A DNA stretch of 23,961 bases from JBHHWH01 sp046756405 (GTDB lineage: Bacteria; Actinomycetota; Acidimicrobiia; Spongiisociales; ZC4RG35). Shown one piece after another: positions 14,812-23,221 of this stretch. Every line of letters begins with the position of its first letter. The first letter of the stretch is position 1. The stretch covers positions 1 through 23,961 of the forward strand of contig JBHHWH010000035.1 of the NCBI GenBank assembly GCA_046756405.1. Direction: 5' to 3'. The notes under the pieces were generated by a model. That model was given only the letters and a program-made list of their open reading frames with translations, was not told the origin of the DNA and ran no database searches. Made by a program: the position numbers and the translations under genes.

Positions 14812-16530
14812 ATGACTCAGCACTCCATCACCGGTTCGCAATCGCTCCTCCGCACCCTCGAATACGAGGGCGTGGAGGTGATCTTCGGTGTGCCCGGCGG
14901 GGCAATCCTCCCTGCCTACGACCCCCTGCTCGACAGCCCGATCCGACACGTCTTGGCCCGCCACGAGCAGGGTGCCGGACACATGGCCGAAGGGTGGGCC
15001 ATGGCCACGGGAAGGGTCGGCGTGGTCATGGCCACCTCCGGCCCGGGAGCCACCAACCTGATCACACCCCTACAGAACGCCAAGATGGACTCCACTCCCC
15101 TGGTGGCCATCACCGGTCAGGTGCCCACCGGCGCCATCGGCAGCGACGCCTTCCAGGAGGCCTACACCACGGGCCTGGCGATGCACGTCACCAAGCACTC
15201 CTATCTGGTGACCAGGGCCGACGACATCCCCAGCATCGTCCACGAGGCGTTCCACCTGGCGGCCACGGGGCGTCCCGGCCCGGTTCTGATCGACCTCCCC
15301 AAGGATGTGCTCAACCAGGCCACAGAGTGGCATCAACCCACCCTGGCCGGCCTTCCCGGCTACCGGCCCACCACGAAGGGCAATGCACGCCAGATCAAGG
15401 CCGCCTTCGAGATGATCGAAGCCTCCCAACGCCCAGTCTTGTATGTGGGGGGCGGGGTGATCAAGGCGGGCGCCCACAAGGAGCTGCTGGAGTTCGCCGA
15501 GGGGATGAATGTTCCGGTGGTGACCACCCTCATGGCCCGGGGCGCCTTCCCCGACGACCATCCTCTGATGCTGGGCATGCCCGGCATGCACGGCACTTAT
15601 GCCGCCACCACCGCGATGCAGAAGGCGGACCTGCTGGTGAGTCTGGGAGCCCGTTTCGACGATCGGGTCACCGGCCGCCTCGACTCCTTCGCCCCCGAAG
15701 CCAAGGTGGTCCACGTCGACATCGACCCTGCGGAGATCGGGAAGGTGCGCCCGGCCGACGTGCCCGTCGTGGGAGACGCACGCTCGGTGCTGACTGACCT
15801 CCTCAACCGACTCCGCTCCACCAGGGACCCGAAGGACGCTCCCCGCCGCGAGGGGTGGTTAGCCCTCCTTGGCTCCTGGCTACAGGACTTCCCGCTCAGC
15901 TATGACCAGGGCCCCCAGGGACCGATCAAGGTCCAGCACTTCATCGAGCGCCTCCACGCCCTCGCCGGCGGGGACGCGGTGGTGGTCGCCGGAGTAGGTC
16001 AGCATCAGATGTGGGCCTCACAGTTCTGGCGGTTCTCCCGGCCCCGTTCGTGGATCAACTCGGGAGGTTTGGGGACTATGGGCTTCGCGGTTCCCGCCGC
16101 AATCGGCGCCAAGCTGGGGAGGCCCACGGAGGTCGTCTACGCCCTTGACGGAGACGGTTGCTTCCAGATGACCTCCCAGGAGCTGATCACTGCGGCCACC
16201 GAGGGCATCCCGGTGAAGGTGGCCGTCTTCAACAACGGCGGCTACGGGATGGTCAAGCAGTGGCAACATCTCTTCTACGGAGGTCGTATCTCCGCCTCCG
16301 ACCTGGGCACATCGGTTCCCGACTACCCGAAGCTGGCGGAAGCGATGGGATGCGTGGGCCTCCGGGCCATCGACCCCACCGACGTTGACCCGGTGATCGA
16401 GAAGTCCCTCGCTATCGACGACCGGCCGGTGGTGGTAGAGGTCGTGGTAGACCCCGACGACATGGTGTTCCCCATGGTGCCCGCCGGTGGCTCCAACGAC
16501 GACGTGGCCCTGGGACCGGAGGACCTCTGA
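14812..16530 (+). CDS. ilvB: Acetohydroxyacid synthase, large subunit
   Basis: A 572-residue thiamine-diphosphate enzyme making acetolactate (valine, leucine) or acetohydroxybutyrate (isoleucine). E52 in RHEQGAGHMAEG is the conserved glutamate that activates the cofactor. GDG (447-449) through N474-N475 (VAVFNNGGYG) is the Mg/thiamine diphosphate motif, and GVPGGAILP near the start is typical of biosynthetic AHAS. I chose ATG 14812; the longer frame from GTG 14770 would read through the attenuator terminator and adds residues absent from the family. GGAGGG at 14790-14795 is rather far (16 bases) for a ribosome-binding site. The stop overlaps the ilvN ATG (TGATG), as expected for two subunits of one enzyme. 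Confidence 0.97.
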   Translation: MTQHSITGSQSLLRTLEYEGVEVIFGVPGGAILPAYDPLLDSPIRHVLARHEQGAGHMAEGWAMATGRVGVVMATSGPGATNLITPLQNAKMDSTPLVAITGQVPTGAIGSDAFQEAYTTGLAMHVTKHSYLVTRADDIPSIVHEAFHLAATGRPGPVLIDLPKDVLNQATEWHQPTLAGLPGYRPTTKGNARQIKAAFEMIEASQRPVLYVGGGVIKAGAHKELLEFAEGMNVPVVTTLMARGAFPDDHPLMLGMPGMHGTYAATTAMQKADLLVSLGARFDDRVTGRLDSFAPEAKVVHVDIDPAEIGKVRPADVPVVGDARSVLTDLLNRLRSTRDPKDAPRREGWLALLGSWLQDFPLSYDQGPQGPIKVQHFIERLHALAGGDAVVVAGVGQHQMWASQFWRFSRPRSWINSGGLGTMGFAVPAAIGAKLGRPTEVVYALDGDGCFQMTSQELITAATEGIPVKVAVFNNGGYGMVKQWQHLFYGGRISASDLGTSVPDYPKLAEAMGCVGLRAIDPTDVDPVIEKSLAIDDRPVVVEVVVDPDDMVFPMVPAGGSNDDVALGPEDL

Positions 16531-17027
16531 TGCAACACACCATCTCTGTGGTCGTAGAGGACAAGCCGGGCGTACTGGCCCGGGTGGCCACCATGTTCTC
16601 CAACCGGGGTTTCAACATCCACTCCCTGGCAGTGGGCCCCACCCATGTCGAAGGCCGTTCCCGCATCACCCTGGTGGTGGATGCGCCCGAGCTTGAGCAA
16701 GTACAGAAGCAACTCCACAAATTGGTGAACGTGATCAAAGTGACCGAGCTGGACCCCGAGGATGCTCTGGAACGCGAAGTGATGCTGGTCCGGGTTACCG
16801 CGGCTCCGCACCAGCGTGGCGAGGTGACCGAGACAGCCGCCCTGTTCAACGCCCGGGTCATCGACCTCGGCCCCAACAACATCACATTCGAGGTTTCCGG
16901 GACTCCGAAGCACCTCGCCTCCTTCCTCGACCACATCAGGCCCTACGGCATCGTCGAGTTGGTCAAGTCGGGACGAATCGCCATGCGGCGGGTCTCCGAA
17001 GTCCCGGCCGCCCTTCGACTCGCCTAG
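16530..17027 (+). CDS. ilvN: Acetohydroxyacid synthase, regulatory subunit
   Basis: A 165-residue regulatory subunit with an N-terminal ACT domain (ISVVVEDKPGVLARVATMFSN, about 5-25, then RGFNIHSLAVG). The family's second domain starts at about 82 (EVMLVRV) and ends at IRPYGIVELVKSGRIAM. It activates IlvB and confers valine feedback inhibition in known cases. Start and stop overlap with ilvB (TGATG at 16528-16532) indicate coupled translation and stoichiometry. It is followed by a 67-base gap with a strong hairpin, then leuA. Confidence 0.96.
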   Translation: MQHTISVVVEDKPGVLARVATMFSNRGFNIHSLAVGPTHVEGRSRITLVVDAPELEQVQKQLHKLVNVIKVTELDPEDALEREVMLVRVTAAPHQRGEVTETAALFNARVIDLGPNNITFEVSGTPKHLASFLDHIRPYGIVELVKSGRIAMRRVSEVPAALRLA

Positions 17028-17055
17028 CCGGAAGGTCCCTCAGGGGCTCTTCCGG
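17028..17055 (+). other. Intercistronic hairpin between ilvN and leuA
   Basis: CCGGAAG, immediately after the ilvN stop, pairs with CTTCCGG. An extra G-U pair and three G-C pairs close a small loop inside. No T-run follows, so it is more likely an mRNA processing or stability element, or a partial terminator that lowers leu gene expression, than a full stop. Confidence 0.55.
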
Positions 17056-17094
17056 CGCCCCGCACCCACCGACGAGTTTCAAGGAGCAACGATC

Positions 17095-18291
17095 ATGACC
17101 GACAAAGTACGAATCTTCGACACCACCCTCAGAGACGGCGAACAGGCCCCCGGCATCGCCCTCGATCCCGAGCAGAAGCTGGCGATCGCCCACCAACTCG
17201 CCCGTCTCGGAGTGGACATCATCGAGGCGGGATTCCCTGTCTCCTCGCCCGGCGACTTCGAGGCGGTCAGCCGTATCGCCCGAGAGGTGACCGGTCCTGT
17301 TATCGCCGCACTAGCCCGGGCCGAGGCCACTGACATCGACAGTGCCTGGGAGGCGGTGCGCTTCAGCCCCAACCCCAGGATCCACGTGTTCCTGGCCACC
17401 TCCCCTATCCACATGGAGCACAAGCTCCGGATGAACGAGGACGAAGTGATCGCCGCGGTGACCAGCGGAGTCACCCAGGCCCGGGAGTACACCGAAGACG
17501 TCGAGTACTCCCCGGAGGACGCCACCCGCTCCGACCCGGACTTCGTCATCGCGGTATGCCAGGCCGCCGTGGCCGCGGGGGCCACCACCATCAACATCCC
17601 CGACACCGTCGGTTACGCCACTCCAGGCGACTTCGCGGCGTTGATCTCTCGGGTGGTGAACGAGCTGAAGAGCGAAAGGGAGGACGTAGTCGTCTCGACT
17701 CACTGCCACAACGACCTCGGTCTGGCGGTCGCCAACTCCCTCGCCGGTGTTCAGGCCGGAGCCCGCCAAGTGGAGGGTGCCATCAACGGGATCGGCGAGC
17801 GGGCAGGCAACACCTCCACTGAAGAGGTGATCATGGCCCTCAGAGTGCGTGGTGATACCTTTGACGTAGAGGTCGGCGTCAACACCGAGGAGATCTACGA
17901 GGCGTCGATGATCGTTGCCGAGAAGACCGGCTATCCGGTCCAATACAACAAGGCGGTGGTGGGTCGCAACGCCTTTGCCCACGAGTCGGGCATCCACCAG
18001 CACGGAGTACTGCGGCACCGGGAGACCTACGAGATCATGGATCCCACGGCGGTGGGGTTTAGTGGTTCTTCGATCGTGATCGGGAAACACTCCGGGCGGG
18101 CGGCGTTCAAGCACTCCCTCAACCGGATGGGAATCACCCTGGCGCCAGCCACGTTTGAGCAGGCCTTCGCTCGGTTGAAGGAAGTGGCCGACCAGATCGG
18201 AGAGGTACCTGAGGACCGGATGAGAGCGATCGTCGACGAGGTGGTCTCCCGCACCGAGGTCCTCCAGGGCGTAGCCGAGTCGTTCCGGTGA
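17095..18291 (+). CDS. leuA: 2-isopropylmalate synthase lacking the regulatory domain
   Basis: LeuA condenses acetyl-CoA with 2-ketoisovalerate, the first step of the leucine branch. FDTTLRDGEQAPG (8-20), THCHNDLGLA (metal histidines), GERAGNTSTEE and FAHESGIHQHGVL are the family blocks. HVFLATSPIHMEHKLRM and YEIMDPTAVG favour LeuA over homocitrate or citramalate synthase. At 398 residues it ends after the catalytic and subdomain region; typical LeuA is about 500 or more, with a C-terminal leucine-binding dimer domain. This is not an obvious frameshift, because the stop overlaps the leuB GTG (GTGA). The GIHQ-H-G motif has His where most LeuA have Asp. The ATG is preceded by AAGGAG eight bases upstream. 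Citramalate synthase is the main alternative. Confidence 0.88.
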   Translation: MTDKVRIFDTTLRDGEQAPGIALDPEQKLAIAHQLARLGVDIIEAGFPVSSPGDFEAVSRIAREVTGPVIAALARAEATDIDSAWEAVRFSPNPRIHVFLATSPIHMEHKLRMNEDEVIAAVTSGVTQAREYTEDVEYSPEDATRSDPDFVIAVCQAAVAAGATTINIPDTVGYATPGDFAALISRVVNELKSEREDVVVSTHCHNDLGLAVANSLAGVQAGARQVEGAINGIGERAGNTSTEEVIMALRVRGDTFDVEVGVNTEEIYEASMIVAEKTGYPVQYNKAVVGRNAFAHESGIHQHGVLRHRETYEIMDPTAVGFSGSSIVIGKHSGRAAFKHSLNRMGITLAPATFEQAFARLKEVADQIGEVPEDRMRAIVDEVVSRTEVLQGVAESFR

Positions 18292-19358
18292 CAACGCACA
18301 GGGTCGCGGTGGTGGGGGGTGACGGCACTGGCCCGGAGGTCGTCGCCGAGGCGATCAAGGTGCTCGACGCGGTCGCGCCTCGGTTCGGCTTCGACCTGGA
18401 GTACGTTCCCCTCGACCTCGGAGGTGAGAGGTATCTCCGCACCGGTAAAACCCTCACCGATGACGACCTCGATGTCCTAGCGGGATGCGATGCAATCCTT
18501 TTCGGAGCAGTGGGCCATCCCGATGTCCCCCCGGGGGTTCTGGAACAGGACATCCTGCTGCGGATGCGCCGGGAGCTGAACCAGTACATCAACCTGCGAC
18601 CCGCCAAGCTACACCGGGGCGTAGACGGACCTTTGAAGGGCACGAAGTCCGAGAAGATCGACTTCGTCGTGGTCCGCGAGAACAGCGAAGGCCTCTATGC
18701 GGGAAGAGGACGGTTCGAGGCGAGGGGAACTGACGACGAGGTGGCGATCCAGGAGTCGGTGAACACCCGGCGCGGCGTGGAACGGTGTGTGCGTTTCGCC
18801 TTCGAACTGGCCCGCAAACGTGCGCGGAGCCATCTGACCTTGTGCGGGAAGACCAACGTCCTCACCTTCGCCTGGGATCTTTGGTCCCGGGTGTTCGACA
18901 CAGTGGCAGCCGAGTACCCCGACGTGACCACCGCCTATGCCCATGTCGACGCTGCCTGCTTGTGGATGGTGGAGGATCCGGGAAGGTTCGACGTGATCGT
19001 CACCGACAACATGTTCGGCGACATCATCAGCGACCTCGCCGCAGCCATCCAAGGAGGACTCGGCATCGCTGCCGGGGCGAATCTCAACCCCGAGGGGATC
19101 TCCATGTTCGAGCCCATTGGGGGTACGGCCCCTGGCTTCGAAGGTACGGGACAGATCAACCCACTCGCCTGCATCGCCGCCGCGGGAATGATGCTCGACG
19201 TGTTGGGCGAGAGAGCAGCCGCAGCAGCCGTGGAGGCTGCGGTGGCTGAGGTGGCCGGCGCTCTGCCATCGTTAGGCGCGGGGAAGATGGGAGCTTCCAC
19301 CTCGGAGGTGGGCGACGCGGTGGCCGCGGTGGCCGGTTCTGTGGAAGTGCGGGCGTGA
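18288..19358 (+). CDS. leuB: 3-isopropylmalate dehydrogenase
   Basis: A 356-residue isocitrate/isopropylmalate dehydrogenase family member, oxidising and decarboxylating 3-isopropylmalate with NAD. VVGGDGTGPEVV (8-19) is the N-terminal turn. RRELNQYINLRPAK carries the substrate-binding arginines, ENSEGLYAG the phosphate-loop equivalent, KTNVLTFAWDLW the catalytic lysine region, and TDNMFGDIISDLAA the metal aspartates. EPIGGTAPGFEGTGQINPLA is the nucleotide loop, in a GGTAP form instead of the commoner HGSAP. The GTG start overlaps the leuA stop and the stop overlaps the leuC GTG, both as GTGA. Context makes LeuB far more likely than tartrate or isocitrate dehydrogenase. Confidence 0.95.
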   Translation: MTTHRVAVVGGDGTGPEVVAEAIKVLDAVAPRFGFDLEYVPLDLGGERYLRTGKTLTDDDLDVLAGCDAILFGAVGHPDVPPGVLEQDILLRMRRELNQYINLRPAKLHRGVDGPLKGTKSEKIDFVVVRENSEGLYAGRGRFEARGTDDEVAIQESVNTRRGVERCVRFAFELARKRARSHLTLCGKTNVLTFAWDLWSRVFDTVAAEYPDVTTAYAHVDAACLWMVEDPGRFDVIVTDNMFGDIISDLAAAIQGGLGIAAGANLNPEGISMFEPIGGTAPGFEGTGQINPLACIAAAGMMLDVLGERAAAAAVEAAVAEVAGALPSLGAGKMGASTSEVGDAVAAVAGSVEVRA

Positions 19359-20752
19359 GCGCAAAGACCCTCTTCGAAAAGGTCTGGGATTCCCATGTCG
19401 TGTCCGGGAACGATCCTGCCCTCCTCTATGTGGACCTACATCTCATCCACGAGGTCACCTCTCCCCAGGCCTTCGCTGGTCTCGACAAGGAGGGACGAGC
19501 AGTTCGCCGTCCCGATCTCACCCTGGCCACTGTCGACCACGGGATCCCCACCACAGGTCGCAGCCTCGGCATCCGCGATCCCCTCTCCAAGAAGCAGATC
19601 GACACCCTGAAGGCCAACTGCGCCCGCCACGGAATCACCCTCTATGGGGTGGACGACCCCCGTCAGGGAATCGTCCATGTTGTCGGCCCCGAACAGGGAT
19701 TCACCCAGCCGGGCATGCTGATCGTCTGCGGAGACAGCCACACCTCCACCCACGGCGCGTTCGGAGCTTTCGCCTTCGGGATCGGCACCTCCGAAGTGGA
19801 GCACGTCCTCGCCACCCAGACGATCTGGCGTTCGAAGCCGAAGACGATGGCGATCGAAGTCTTCGGGGCCCTGCCCCCGGGCGTCGCAGCGAAGGACCTG
19901 ATCCTGGGGGTTATCGCCCGGCTCGGGGTTGCCGCCGGCCGCGGTCATGTCATCGAATACCGGGGACAGGCGATCACCAACCTGACCATGGAAGAGCGGA
20001 TGACGGTGTGCAACATGTCCATTGAAGCCGGAGCCCGGGCTGGGGTGATCGCCCCCGACGAGACCACCTTCACGTATCTCAAGGACCGACCCTTCGCCCC
20101 GAAGGGCCAGGCGTGGGATGAAGCCCTCGAAGCGTGGAGGAGCTTGACCACGGACCCCGGGGCGAACTTCGACCGGGTCTACGACGTCGATGCCACGGAG
20201 CTGGTCCCCTACGTGAGCTGGGGTGTCAACCTAGCCCAATCGGTGCCCGTGACCGGCTCCGTCCCCGACCCCGACTCCTTCGACGACCCCGCAGAACGCA
20301 AAGCAGCCGCCCAGGCCCTCGACTACATGGCGCTCCAGCCTGGCACCCGGATGACGGAAGTCCCCGTAGACCACGTGTTCATCGGCTCTTGCACCAACGC
20401 CCGCATCGAAGATCTACGGTCGGCGGCTGCGGTCGTCGACGGCTCCAAAGTGCACCCGAGCGTCGAGGCAGTGGTGGTTCCGGGGTCGATGCAGGTAAAG
20501 GCCCAGGCGGAGTCGGAGGGTCTGGACCGGGTGTTCCGCTCGGCTGGGTTCTCCTGGAGGGATGCGGGCTGTTCGAGCTGTTTAGCGATGAACCCCGACA
20601 TCATCCCCCCGGGGAAACGCTGCGCCTCGACCTCCAACCGCAATTACCGGGGTAGGCAGGGACGTGACGCTCGTACCCATCTGGTAAGTCCGGCCATGGC
20701 CGCGGCCGCTGCCGTCGTCGGACATTTCGTTGACGTGAGGGAGTGGTCGTGA
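19355..20752 (+). CDS. leuC: 3-isopropylmalate dehydratase, large subunit
   Basis: A 465-residue aconitase-family subunit that, with LeuD, interconverts 2- and 3-isopropylmalate. Cysteines C346 (FIGSCTNARIEDLR), C406 and C409 (AGCSSCLAMNPD) would hold the [4Fe-4S] cluster. CGDSHTSTHGAFGAFAFGIG and CASTSNRNYRGRQG are characteristic. The stretch after PYVSWGVN departs from the usual WGTNPGQ, so that loop is slightly unusual. The GTG start overlaps the leuB stop (GTGA), and leuD follows with the same overlap, fitting two subunits made together. Confidence 0.96.
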   Translation: MSAKTLFEKVWDSHVVSGNDPALLYVDLHLIHEVTSPQAFAGLDKEGRAVRRPDLTLATVDHGIPTTGRSLGIRDPLSKKQIDTLKANCARHGITLYGVDDPRQGIVHVVGPEQGFTQPGMLIVCGDSHTSTHGAFGAFAFGIGTSEVEHVLATQTIWRSKPKTMAIEVFGALPPGVAAKDLILGVIARLGVAAGRGHVIEYRGQAITNLTMEERMTVCNMSIEAGARAGVIAPDETTFTYLKDRPFAPKGQAWDEALEAWRSLTTDPGANFDRVYDVDATELVPYVSWGVNLAQSVPVTGSVPDPDSFDDPAERKAAAQALDYMALQPGTRMTEVPVDHVFIGSCTNARIEDLRSAAAVVDGSKVHPSVEAVVVPGSMQVKAQAESEGLDRVFRSAGFSWRDAGCSSCLAMNPDIIPPGKRCASTSNRNYRGRQGRDARTHLVSPAMAAAAAVVGHFVDVREWS

Positions 20753-21354
20753 AACCTGTTCGACGCGTCCAGGGCGGCGTGGTGGCCCTTCCCCGGCCTG
20801 ACATCGACACCGATCAGATCATCCCTCAGCGGTATCTGAAGCGGATCGAACGTAGCGGCTACGGCGAGTTCCTGTTCTACGACTGGGCCCACGACGAGTC
20901 AGGCACCCCCAACCCCTCATTCGTCCTCAACGATTCAGCCCGATCCACGGCCAAGGTTCTGGTGGCTGGGCCCAACTTCGGCTGCGGCTCGTCCCGGGAA
21001 CACGCGGTGTGGGCGATCCAGGACCGAGGCTTCGAGGCTGTAGTGGCCACTTCCCTCGCCGACATCTTCCGGGAGAACGCCATCAACATCGGCCTGCTTC
21101 CCATCGAGGCGTCCCAAGAGGTGGTGGAACGGCTCATGGAGATAGCAGCCGACCCGGAGGCAGAGGTCATCATCGACCTGGAGGAGCAGACCATCTACGG
21201 CCCTGACCTGCAAGCTCGGTTCACCATCGATGCCACGGCGCGGGAGCGGCTGCTGGCCGGCCTAGATCTCATCGGGGCGACCCTCCAACTCCAGGAGAGC
21301 ATCGCCACCTACGAGGCAGACCGACCGGCCTGGCTACCGAGCTTGGGCGCCTAG
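20749..21354 (+). CDS. leuD: 3-isopropylmalate dehydratase, small subunit
   Basis: A 201-residue swivel-domain partner of LeuC. RPDIDTDQIIPQRYLKRI near the N-terminus, GCGSSREHAVWAI in the middle and IFRENAINIGLLPI are diagnostic. I place the start at GTG 20749, which overlaps the leuC stop as GTGA just like leuA/leuB and leuB/leuC; GTG 20743 is two codons upstream and possible. The stop lies in the palindrome CTAG (21351-21354), which is also the stop of the convergent acyltransferase gene, leaving no room for a terminator between the two operons. Confidence 0.96.
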   Translation: MKPVRRVQGGVVALPRPDIDTDQIIPQRYLKRIERSGYGEFLFYDWAHDESGTPNPSFVLNDSARSTAKVLVAGPNFGCGSSREHAVWAIQDRGFEAVVATSLADIFRENAINIGLLPIEASQEVVERLMEIAADPEAEVIIDLEEQTIYGPDLQARFTIDATARERLLAGLDLIGATLQLQESIATYEADRPAWLPSLGA

Positions 21355-22400
21355 TAAGCCGCGGGGTCGTCGAAGGGCTCGGCAGTGTCGGCCAGCCTGG
21401 CGGTGATCCATTCGTCGATCTCCGCCCACATGTCGTAGAGCCAGTCTTCCTGTTCCCCGGCGGGAGGGATGGACTCGGCTGGACAGGGCCAGATCTTCAC
21501 CGCCACCCTGGTGTCCATCGGCATACCCCGCCAGATGTCGCCCATGCCCAGGAAGGCCTCCAGTCCGGCATGGCCGACGAAGAACACGTCAGACTTGGGG
21601 GGCGCTGCTTCCAGCGCCGCCATGACCCCAGCCGACCTCGGCGGCATGGTGTTCTCCAGGTCGGCGGCGCGCTCAGCAAGATCGGGACGACCCATTTCGG
21701 TGAGCTTCTCGATCGCCCGCAGGTGACGCCACCGTGTGTAGTTGCCCCCCTCCGGGAAGATCACAAAGGCGTCATCCGGGCCGAGGTCGGCGGCGATGGT
21801 CCTGATGGCCTCGATCACCGGAGCACCCTTCCGTCCCTCGGGGACGAAGGCGCAGGGAAGACGGTTGAGGATCACGTCGATAGCCGGATCCCACTGGAGG
21901 AATTCCTTGAGGACGATACGCGGCCGCCGGTGGTAGCCGTTGGTCAACGCGTCCATCAGCAGCATCGAGTCTCCAGGACCGGCATGGCGGCTCAGCACCA
22001 GCGCGGGGCGTCGCTCGCCCTGTCCGACGGTGCGAGGACGGGGCCCTTCCCGCACGAGAGTCAGCTTGAAAGTGAATTTGGCCGAAGCCACCACCCGTCG
22101 CAGCATCCAGGCTAGGAGCCTGTAGTGGGCCTGCATGAAGGCGGGGCTGTCGACCTTCCAGCCGAACCCCGAACCCACCCAAAGCAGGAACAGGGCCACC
22201 AGAGACGTCGCGTTCACCAGCATGTAGAGGAAGAGGAACCAGATGATGCGGAGGATCCGCCACTTGCCTGGGACGTAACGGGAGACGAAAGCCGCCACCG
22301 GAACCATCACCGGCAAGGTGGCCACCGCCAAAGAGACTGCCCCGACCACGGCCGGACCCAACAACACCCTTCGCAGAATCTTGGGCGGGGGCTTGATCAT
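21351..22400 (-). CDS. PlsC-like acyltransferase, membrane protein
   Basis: A 349-residue protein with two strong hydrophobic stretches near the N-terminus (about 15-40 and 48-75) followed by an acyltransferase domain. The H-x4-D motif is HAGPGD (in LSRHAGPGDSMLL). FPEGGNYT is the FPEG block that binds glycerol phosphate in PlsC-type enzymes. It probably acylates lysophosphatidate or a related lysolipid at the membrane. I chose the ATG at 22400, which overlaps the patatin stop (ATGA); the longer frame would run 78 bases into that gene. Being coupled to a lipase suggests a deacylation/reacylation pair. Substrate is not resolved. The 3' end overlaps leuD by four bases. Confidence 0.88.
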   Translation of the reverse strand: MIKPPPKILRRVLLGPAVVGAVSLAVATLPVMVPVAAFVSRYVPGKWRILRIIWFLFLYMLVNATSLVALFLLWVGSGFGWKVDSPAFMQAHYRLLAWMLRRVVASAKFTFKLTLVREGPRPRTVGQGERRPALVLSRHAGPGDSMLLMDALTNGYHRRPRIVLKEFLQWDPAIDVILNRLPCAFVPEGRKGAPVIEAIRTIAADLGPDDAFVIFPEGGNYTRWRHLRAIEKLTEMGRPDLAERAADLENTMPPRSAGVMAALEAAPPKSDVFFVGHAGLEAFLGMGDIWRGMPMDTRVAVKIWPCPAESIPPAGEQEDWLYDMWAEIDEWITARLADTAEPFDDPAAY

Positions 22401-23221
22401 GACCTGTGCTCCAGATAATCCCGCGAAGCCCTGTAGGCGTTGGCGATCAGGTCGGGGGTAGTCGAGACATCTCGCCACCTGAGCTGACGGCGGTCGTCGA
22501 AGGCCACCGGGTTCCCCGACGGAAGCACGTGGATCTGAACACCTTCGGGAAGGTTCTCCAGGGCGTTGGTGAAGCTGTGACGGCGGGCGATCTCGAAGGC
22601 GATCAGAGCAGACTCGTGGAGGCGACGGGGTGGCCTCAACGGTGCCTCCACCCGACCGACCTGAAGAACGTAGATCACCGTCGCCCCCAGGCCTACCGCC
22701 CGGGCCAGGGGAACCGAGTCCACCAGGCCACCGTCGTAGAAGTGCTCACCGTCGATCTCGACGGGAGGAAACAGAGCAGGCACCGCCGCAGAGGCCATCA
22801 GGGCCGGAACGAGAGGACCCTCGGTGAACCAATACTCGGCTGCTCGCTCGATCGACGCTGCCACGCACTGGAAGGGAACCTCCAGGTCTTCGATCCTGCG
22901 ATCCGACCCGTGCACGTGCTCCAGGATCGTTCGCAACTCTCCGCCGTGATGGACAGCAGAACGAAAGGTGAGGATGTTGCGCAGCCTGGCTGCCAGGTTC
23001 CCCGACAACAGCTCGGATGCGGCCAGCTCCTCCCAAAGATCCACAAGGCGCTTCACGCCGGTCGGTCTGGGATCATCGGCGACTACAGAGCCGTTGAAGG
23101 CGCCGATCGAGGTTCCCAACACCAGGTCGGGGAGAACCTCCGCCTCGGCGAGGGCTCGGAGCATCCCCACCTCCACCGCTCCCCAGCGACCACCACCTCC
23201 GAGTACGAAGGCAGTGGTCAA
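22397..23221 (-). CDS. Patatin-like phospholipase
   Basis: A 274-residue patatin of the bacterial RssA/YlbK kind. The oxyanion-hole glycines GGGGRWGA begin at about residue 8, the nucleophile serine is in GTSIG, and the catalytic aspartate is in DGG (FYDGGLVDS), the Ser-Asp dyad of the family. It would hydrolyse acyl chains from glycerolipids. No signal peptide is seen, so it is likely cytoplasmic or membrane-associated. Start: TTG at 23221 overlaps the upstream stop as TTGA, and the family fold begins immediately after. Longer starts up to 23263 lie inside the upstream gene and look unrelated. Its stop overlaps the acyltransferase ATG (ATGA). Confidence 0.9.
   Translation of the reverse strand: MTTAFVLGGGGRWGAVEVGMLRALAEAEVLPDLVLGTSIGAFNGSVVADDPRPTGVKRLVDLWEELAASELLSGNLAARLRNILTFRSAVHHGGELRTILEHVHGSDRRIEDLEVPFQCVAASIERAAEYWFTEGPLVPALMASAAVPALFPPVEIDGEHFYDGGLVDSVPLARAVGLGATVIYVLQVGRVEAPLRPPRRLHESALIAFEIARRHSFTNALENLPEGVQIHVLPSGNPVAFDDRRQLRWRDVSTTPDLIANAYRASRDYLEHRS

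Noticed and set aside
17311..18294. Long antisense frame over leuA, and similar frames over ilvD (12120-12932), ilvB (15070-15714) and leuC
   Set aside because: All lie opposite well-identified genes and show low-complexity Gly/Arg/His composition typical of GC-rich shadow frames.
22401..22478. Longer N-terminus for the PlsC-like acyltransferase
   Set aside because: It lies inside the patatin coding sequence in another frame; the ATG at 22400 overlaps the patatin stop as ATGA, matching local practice.
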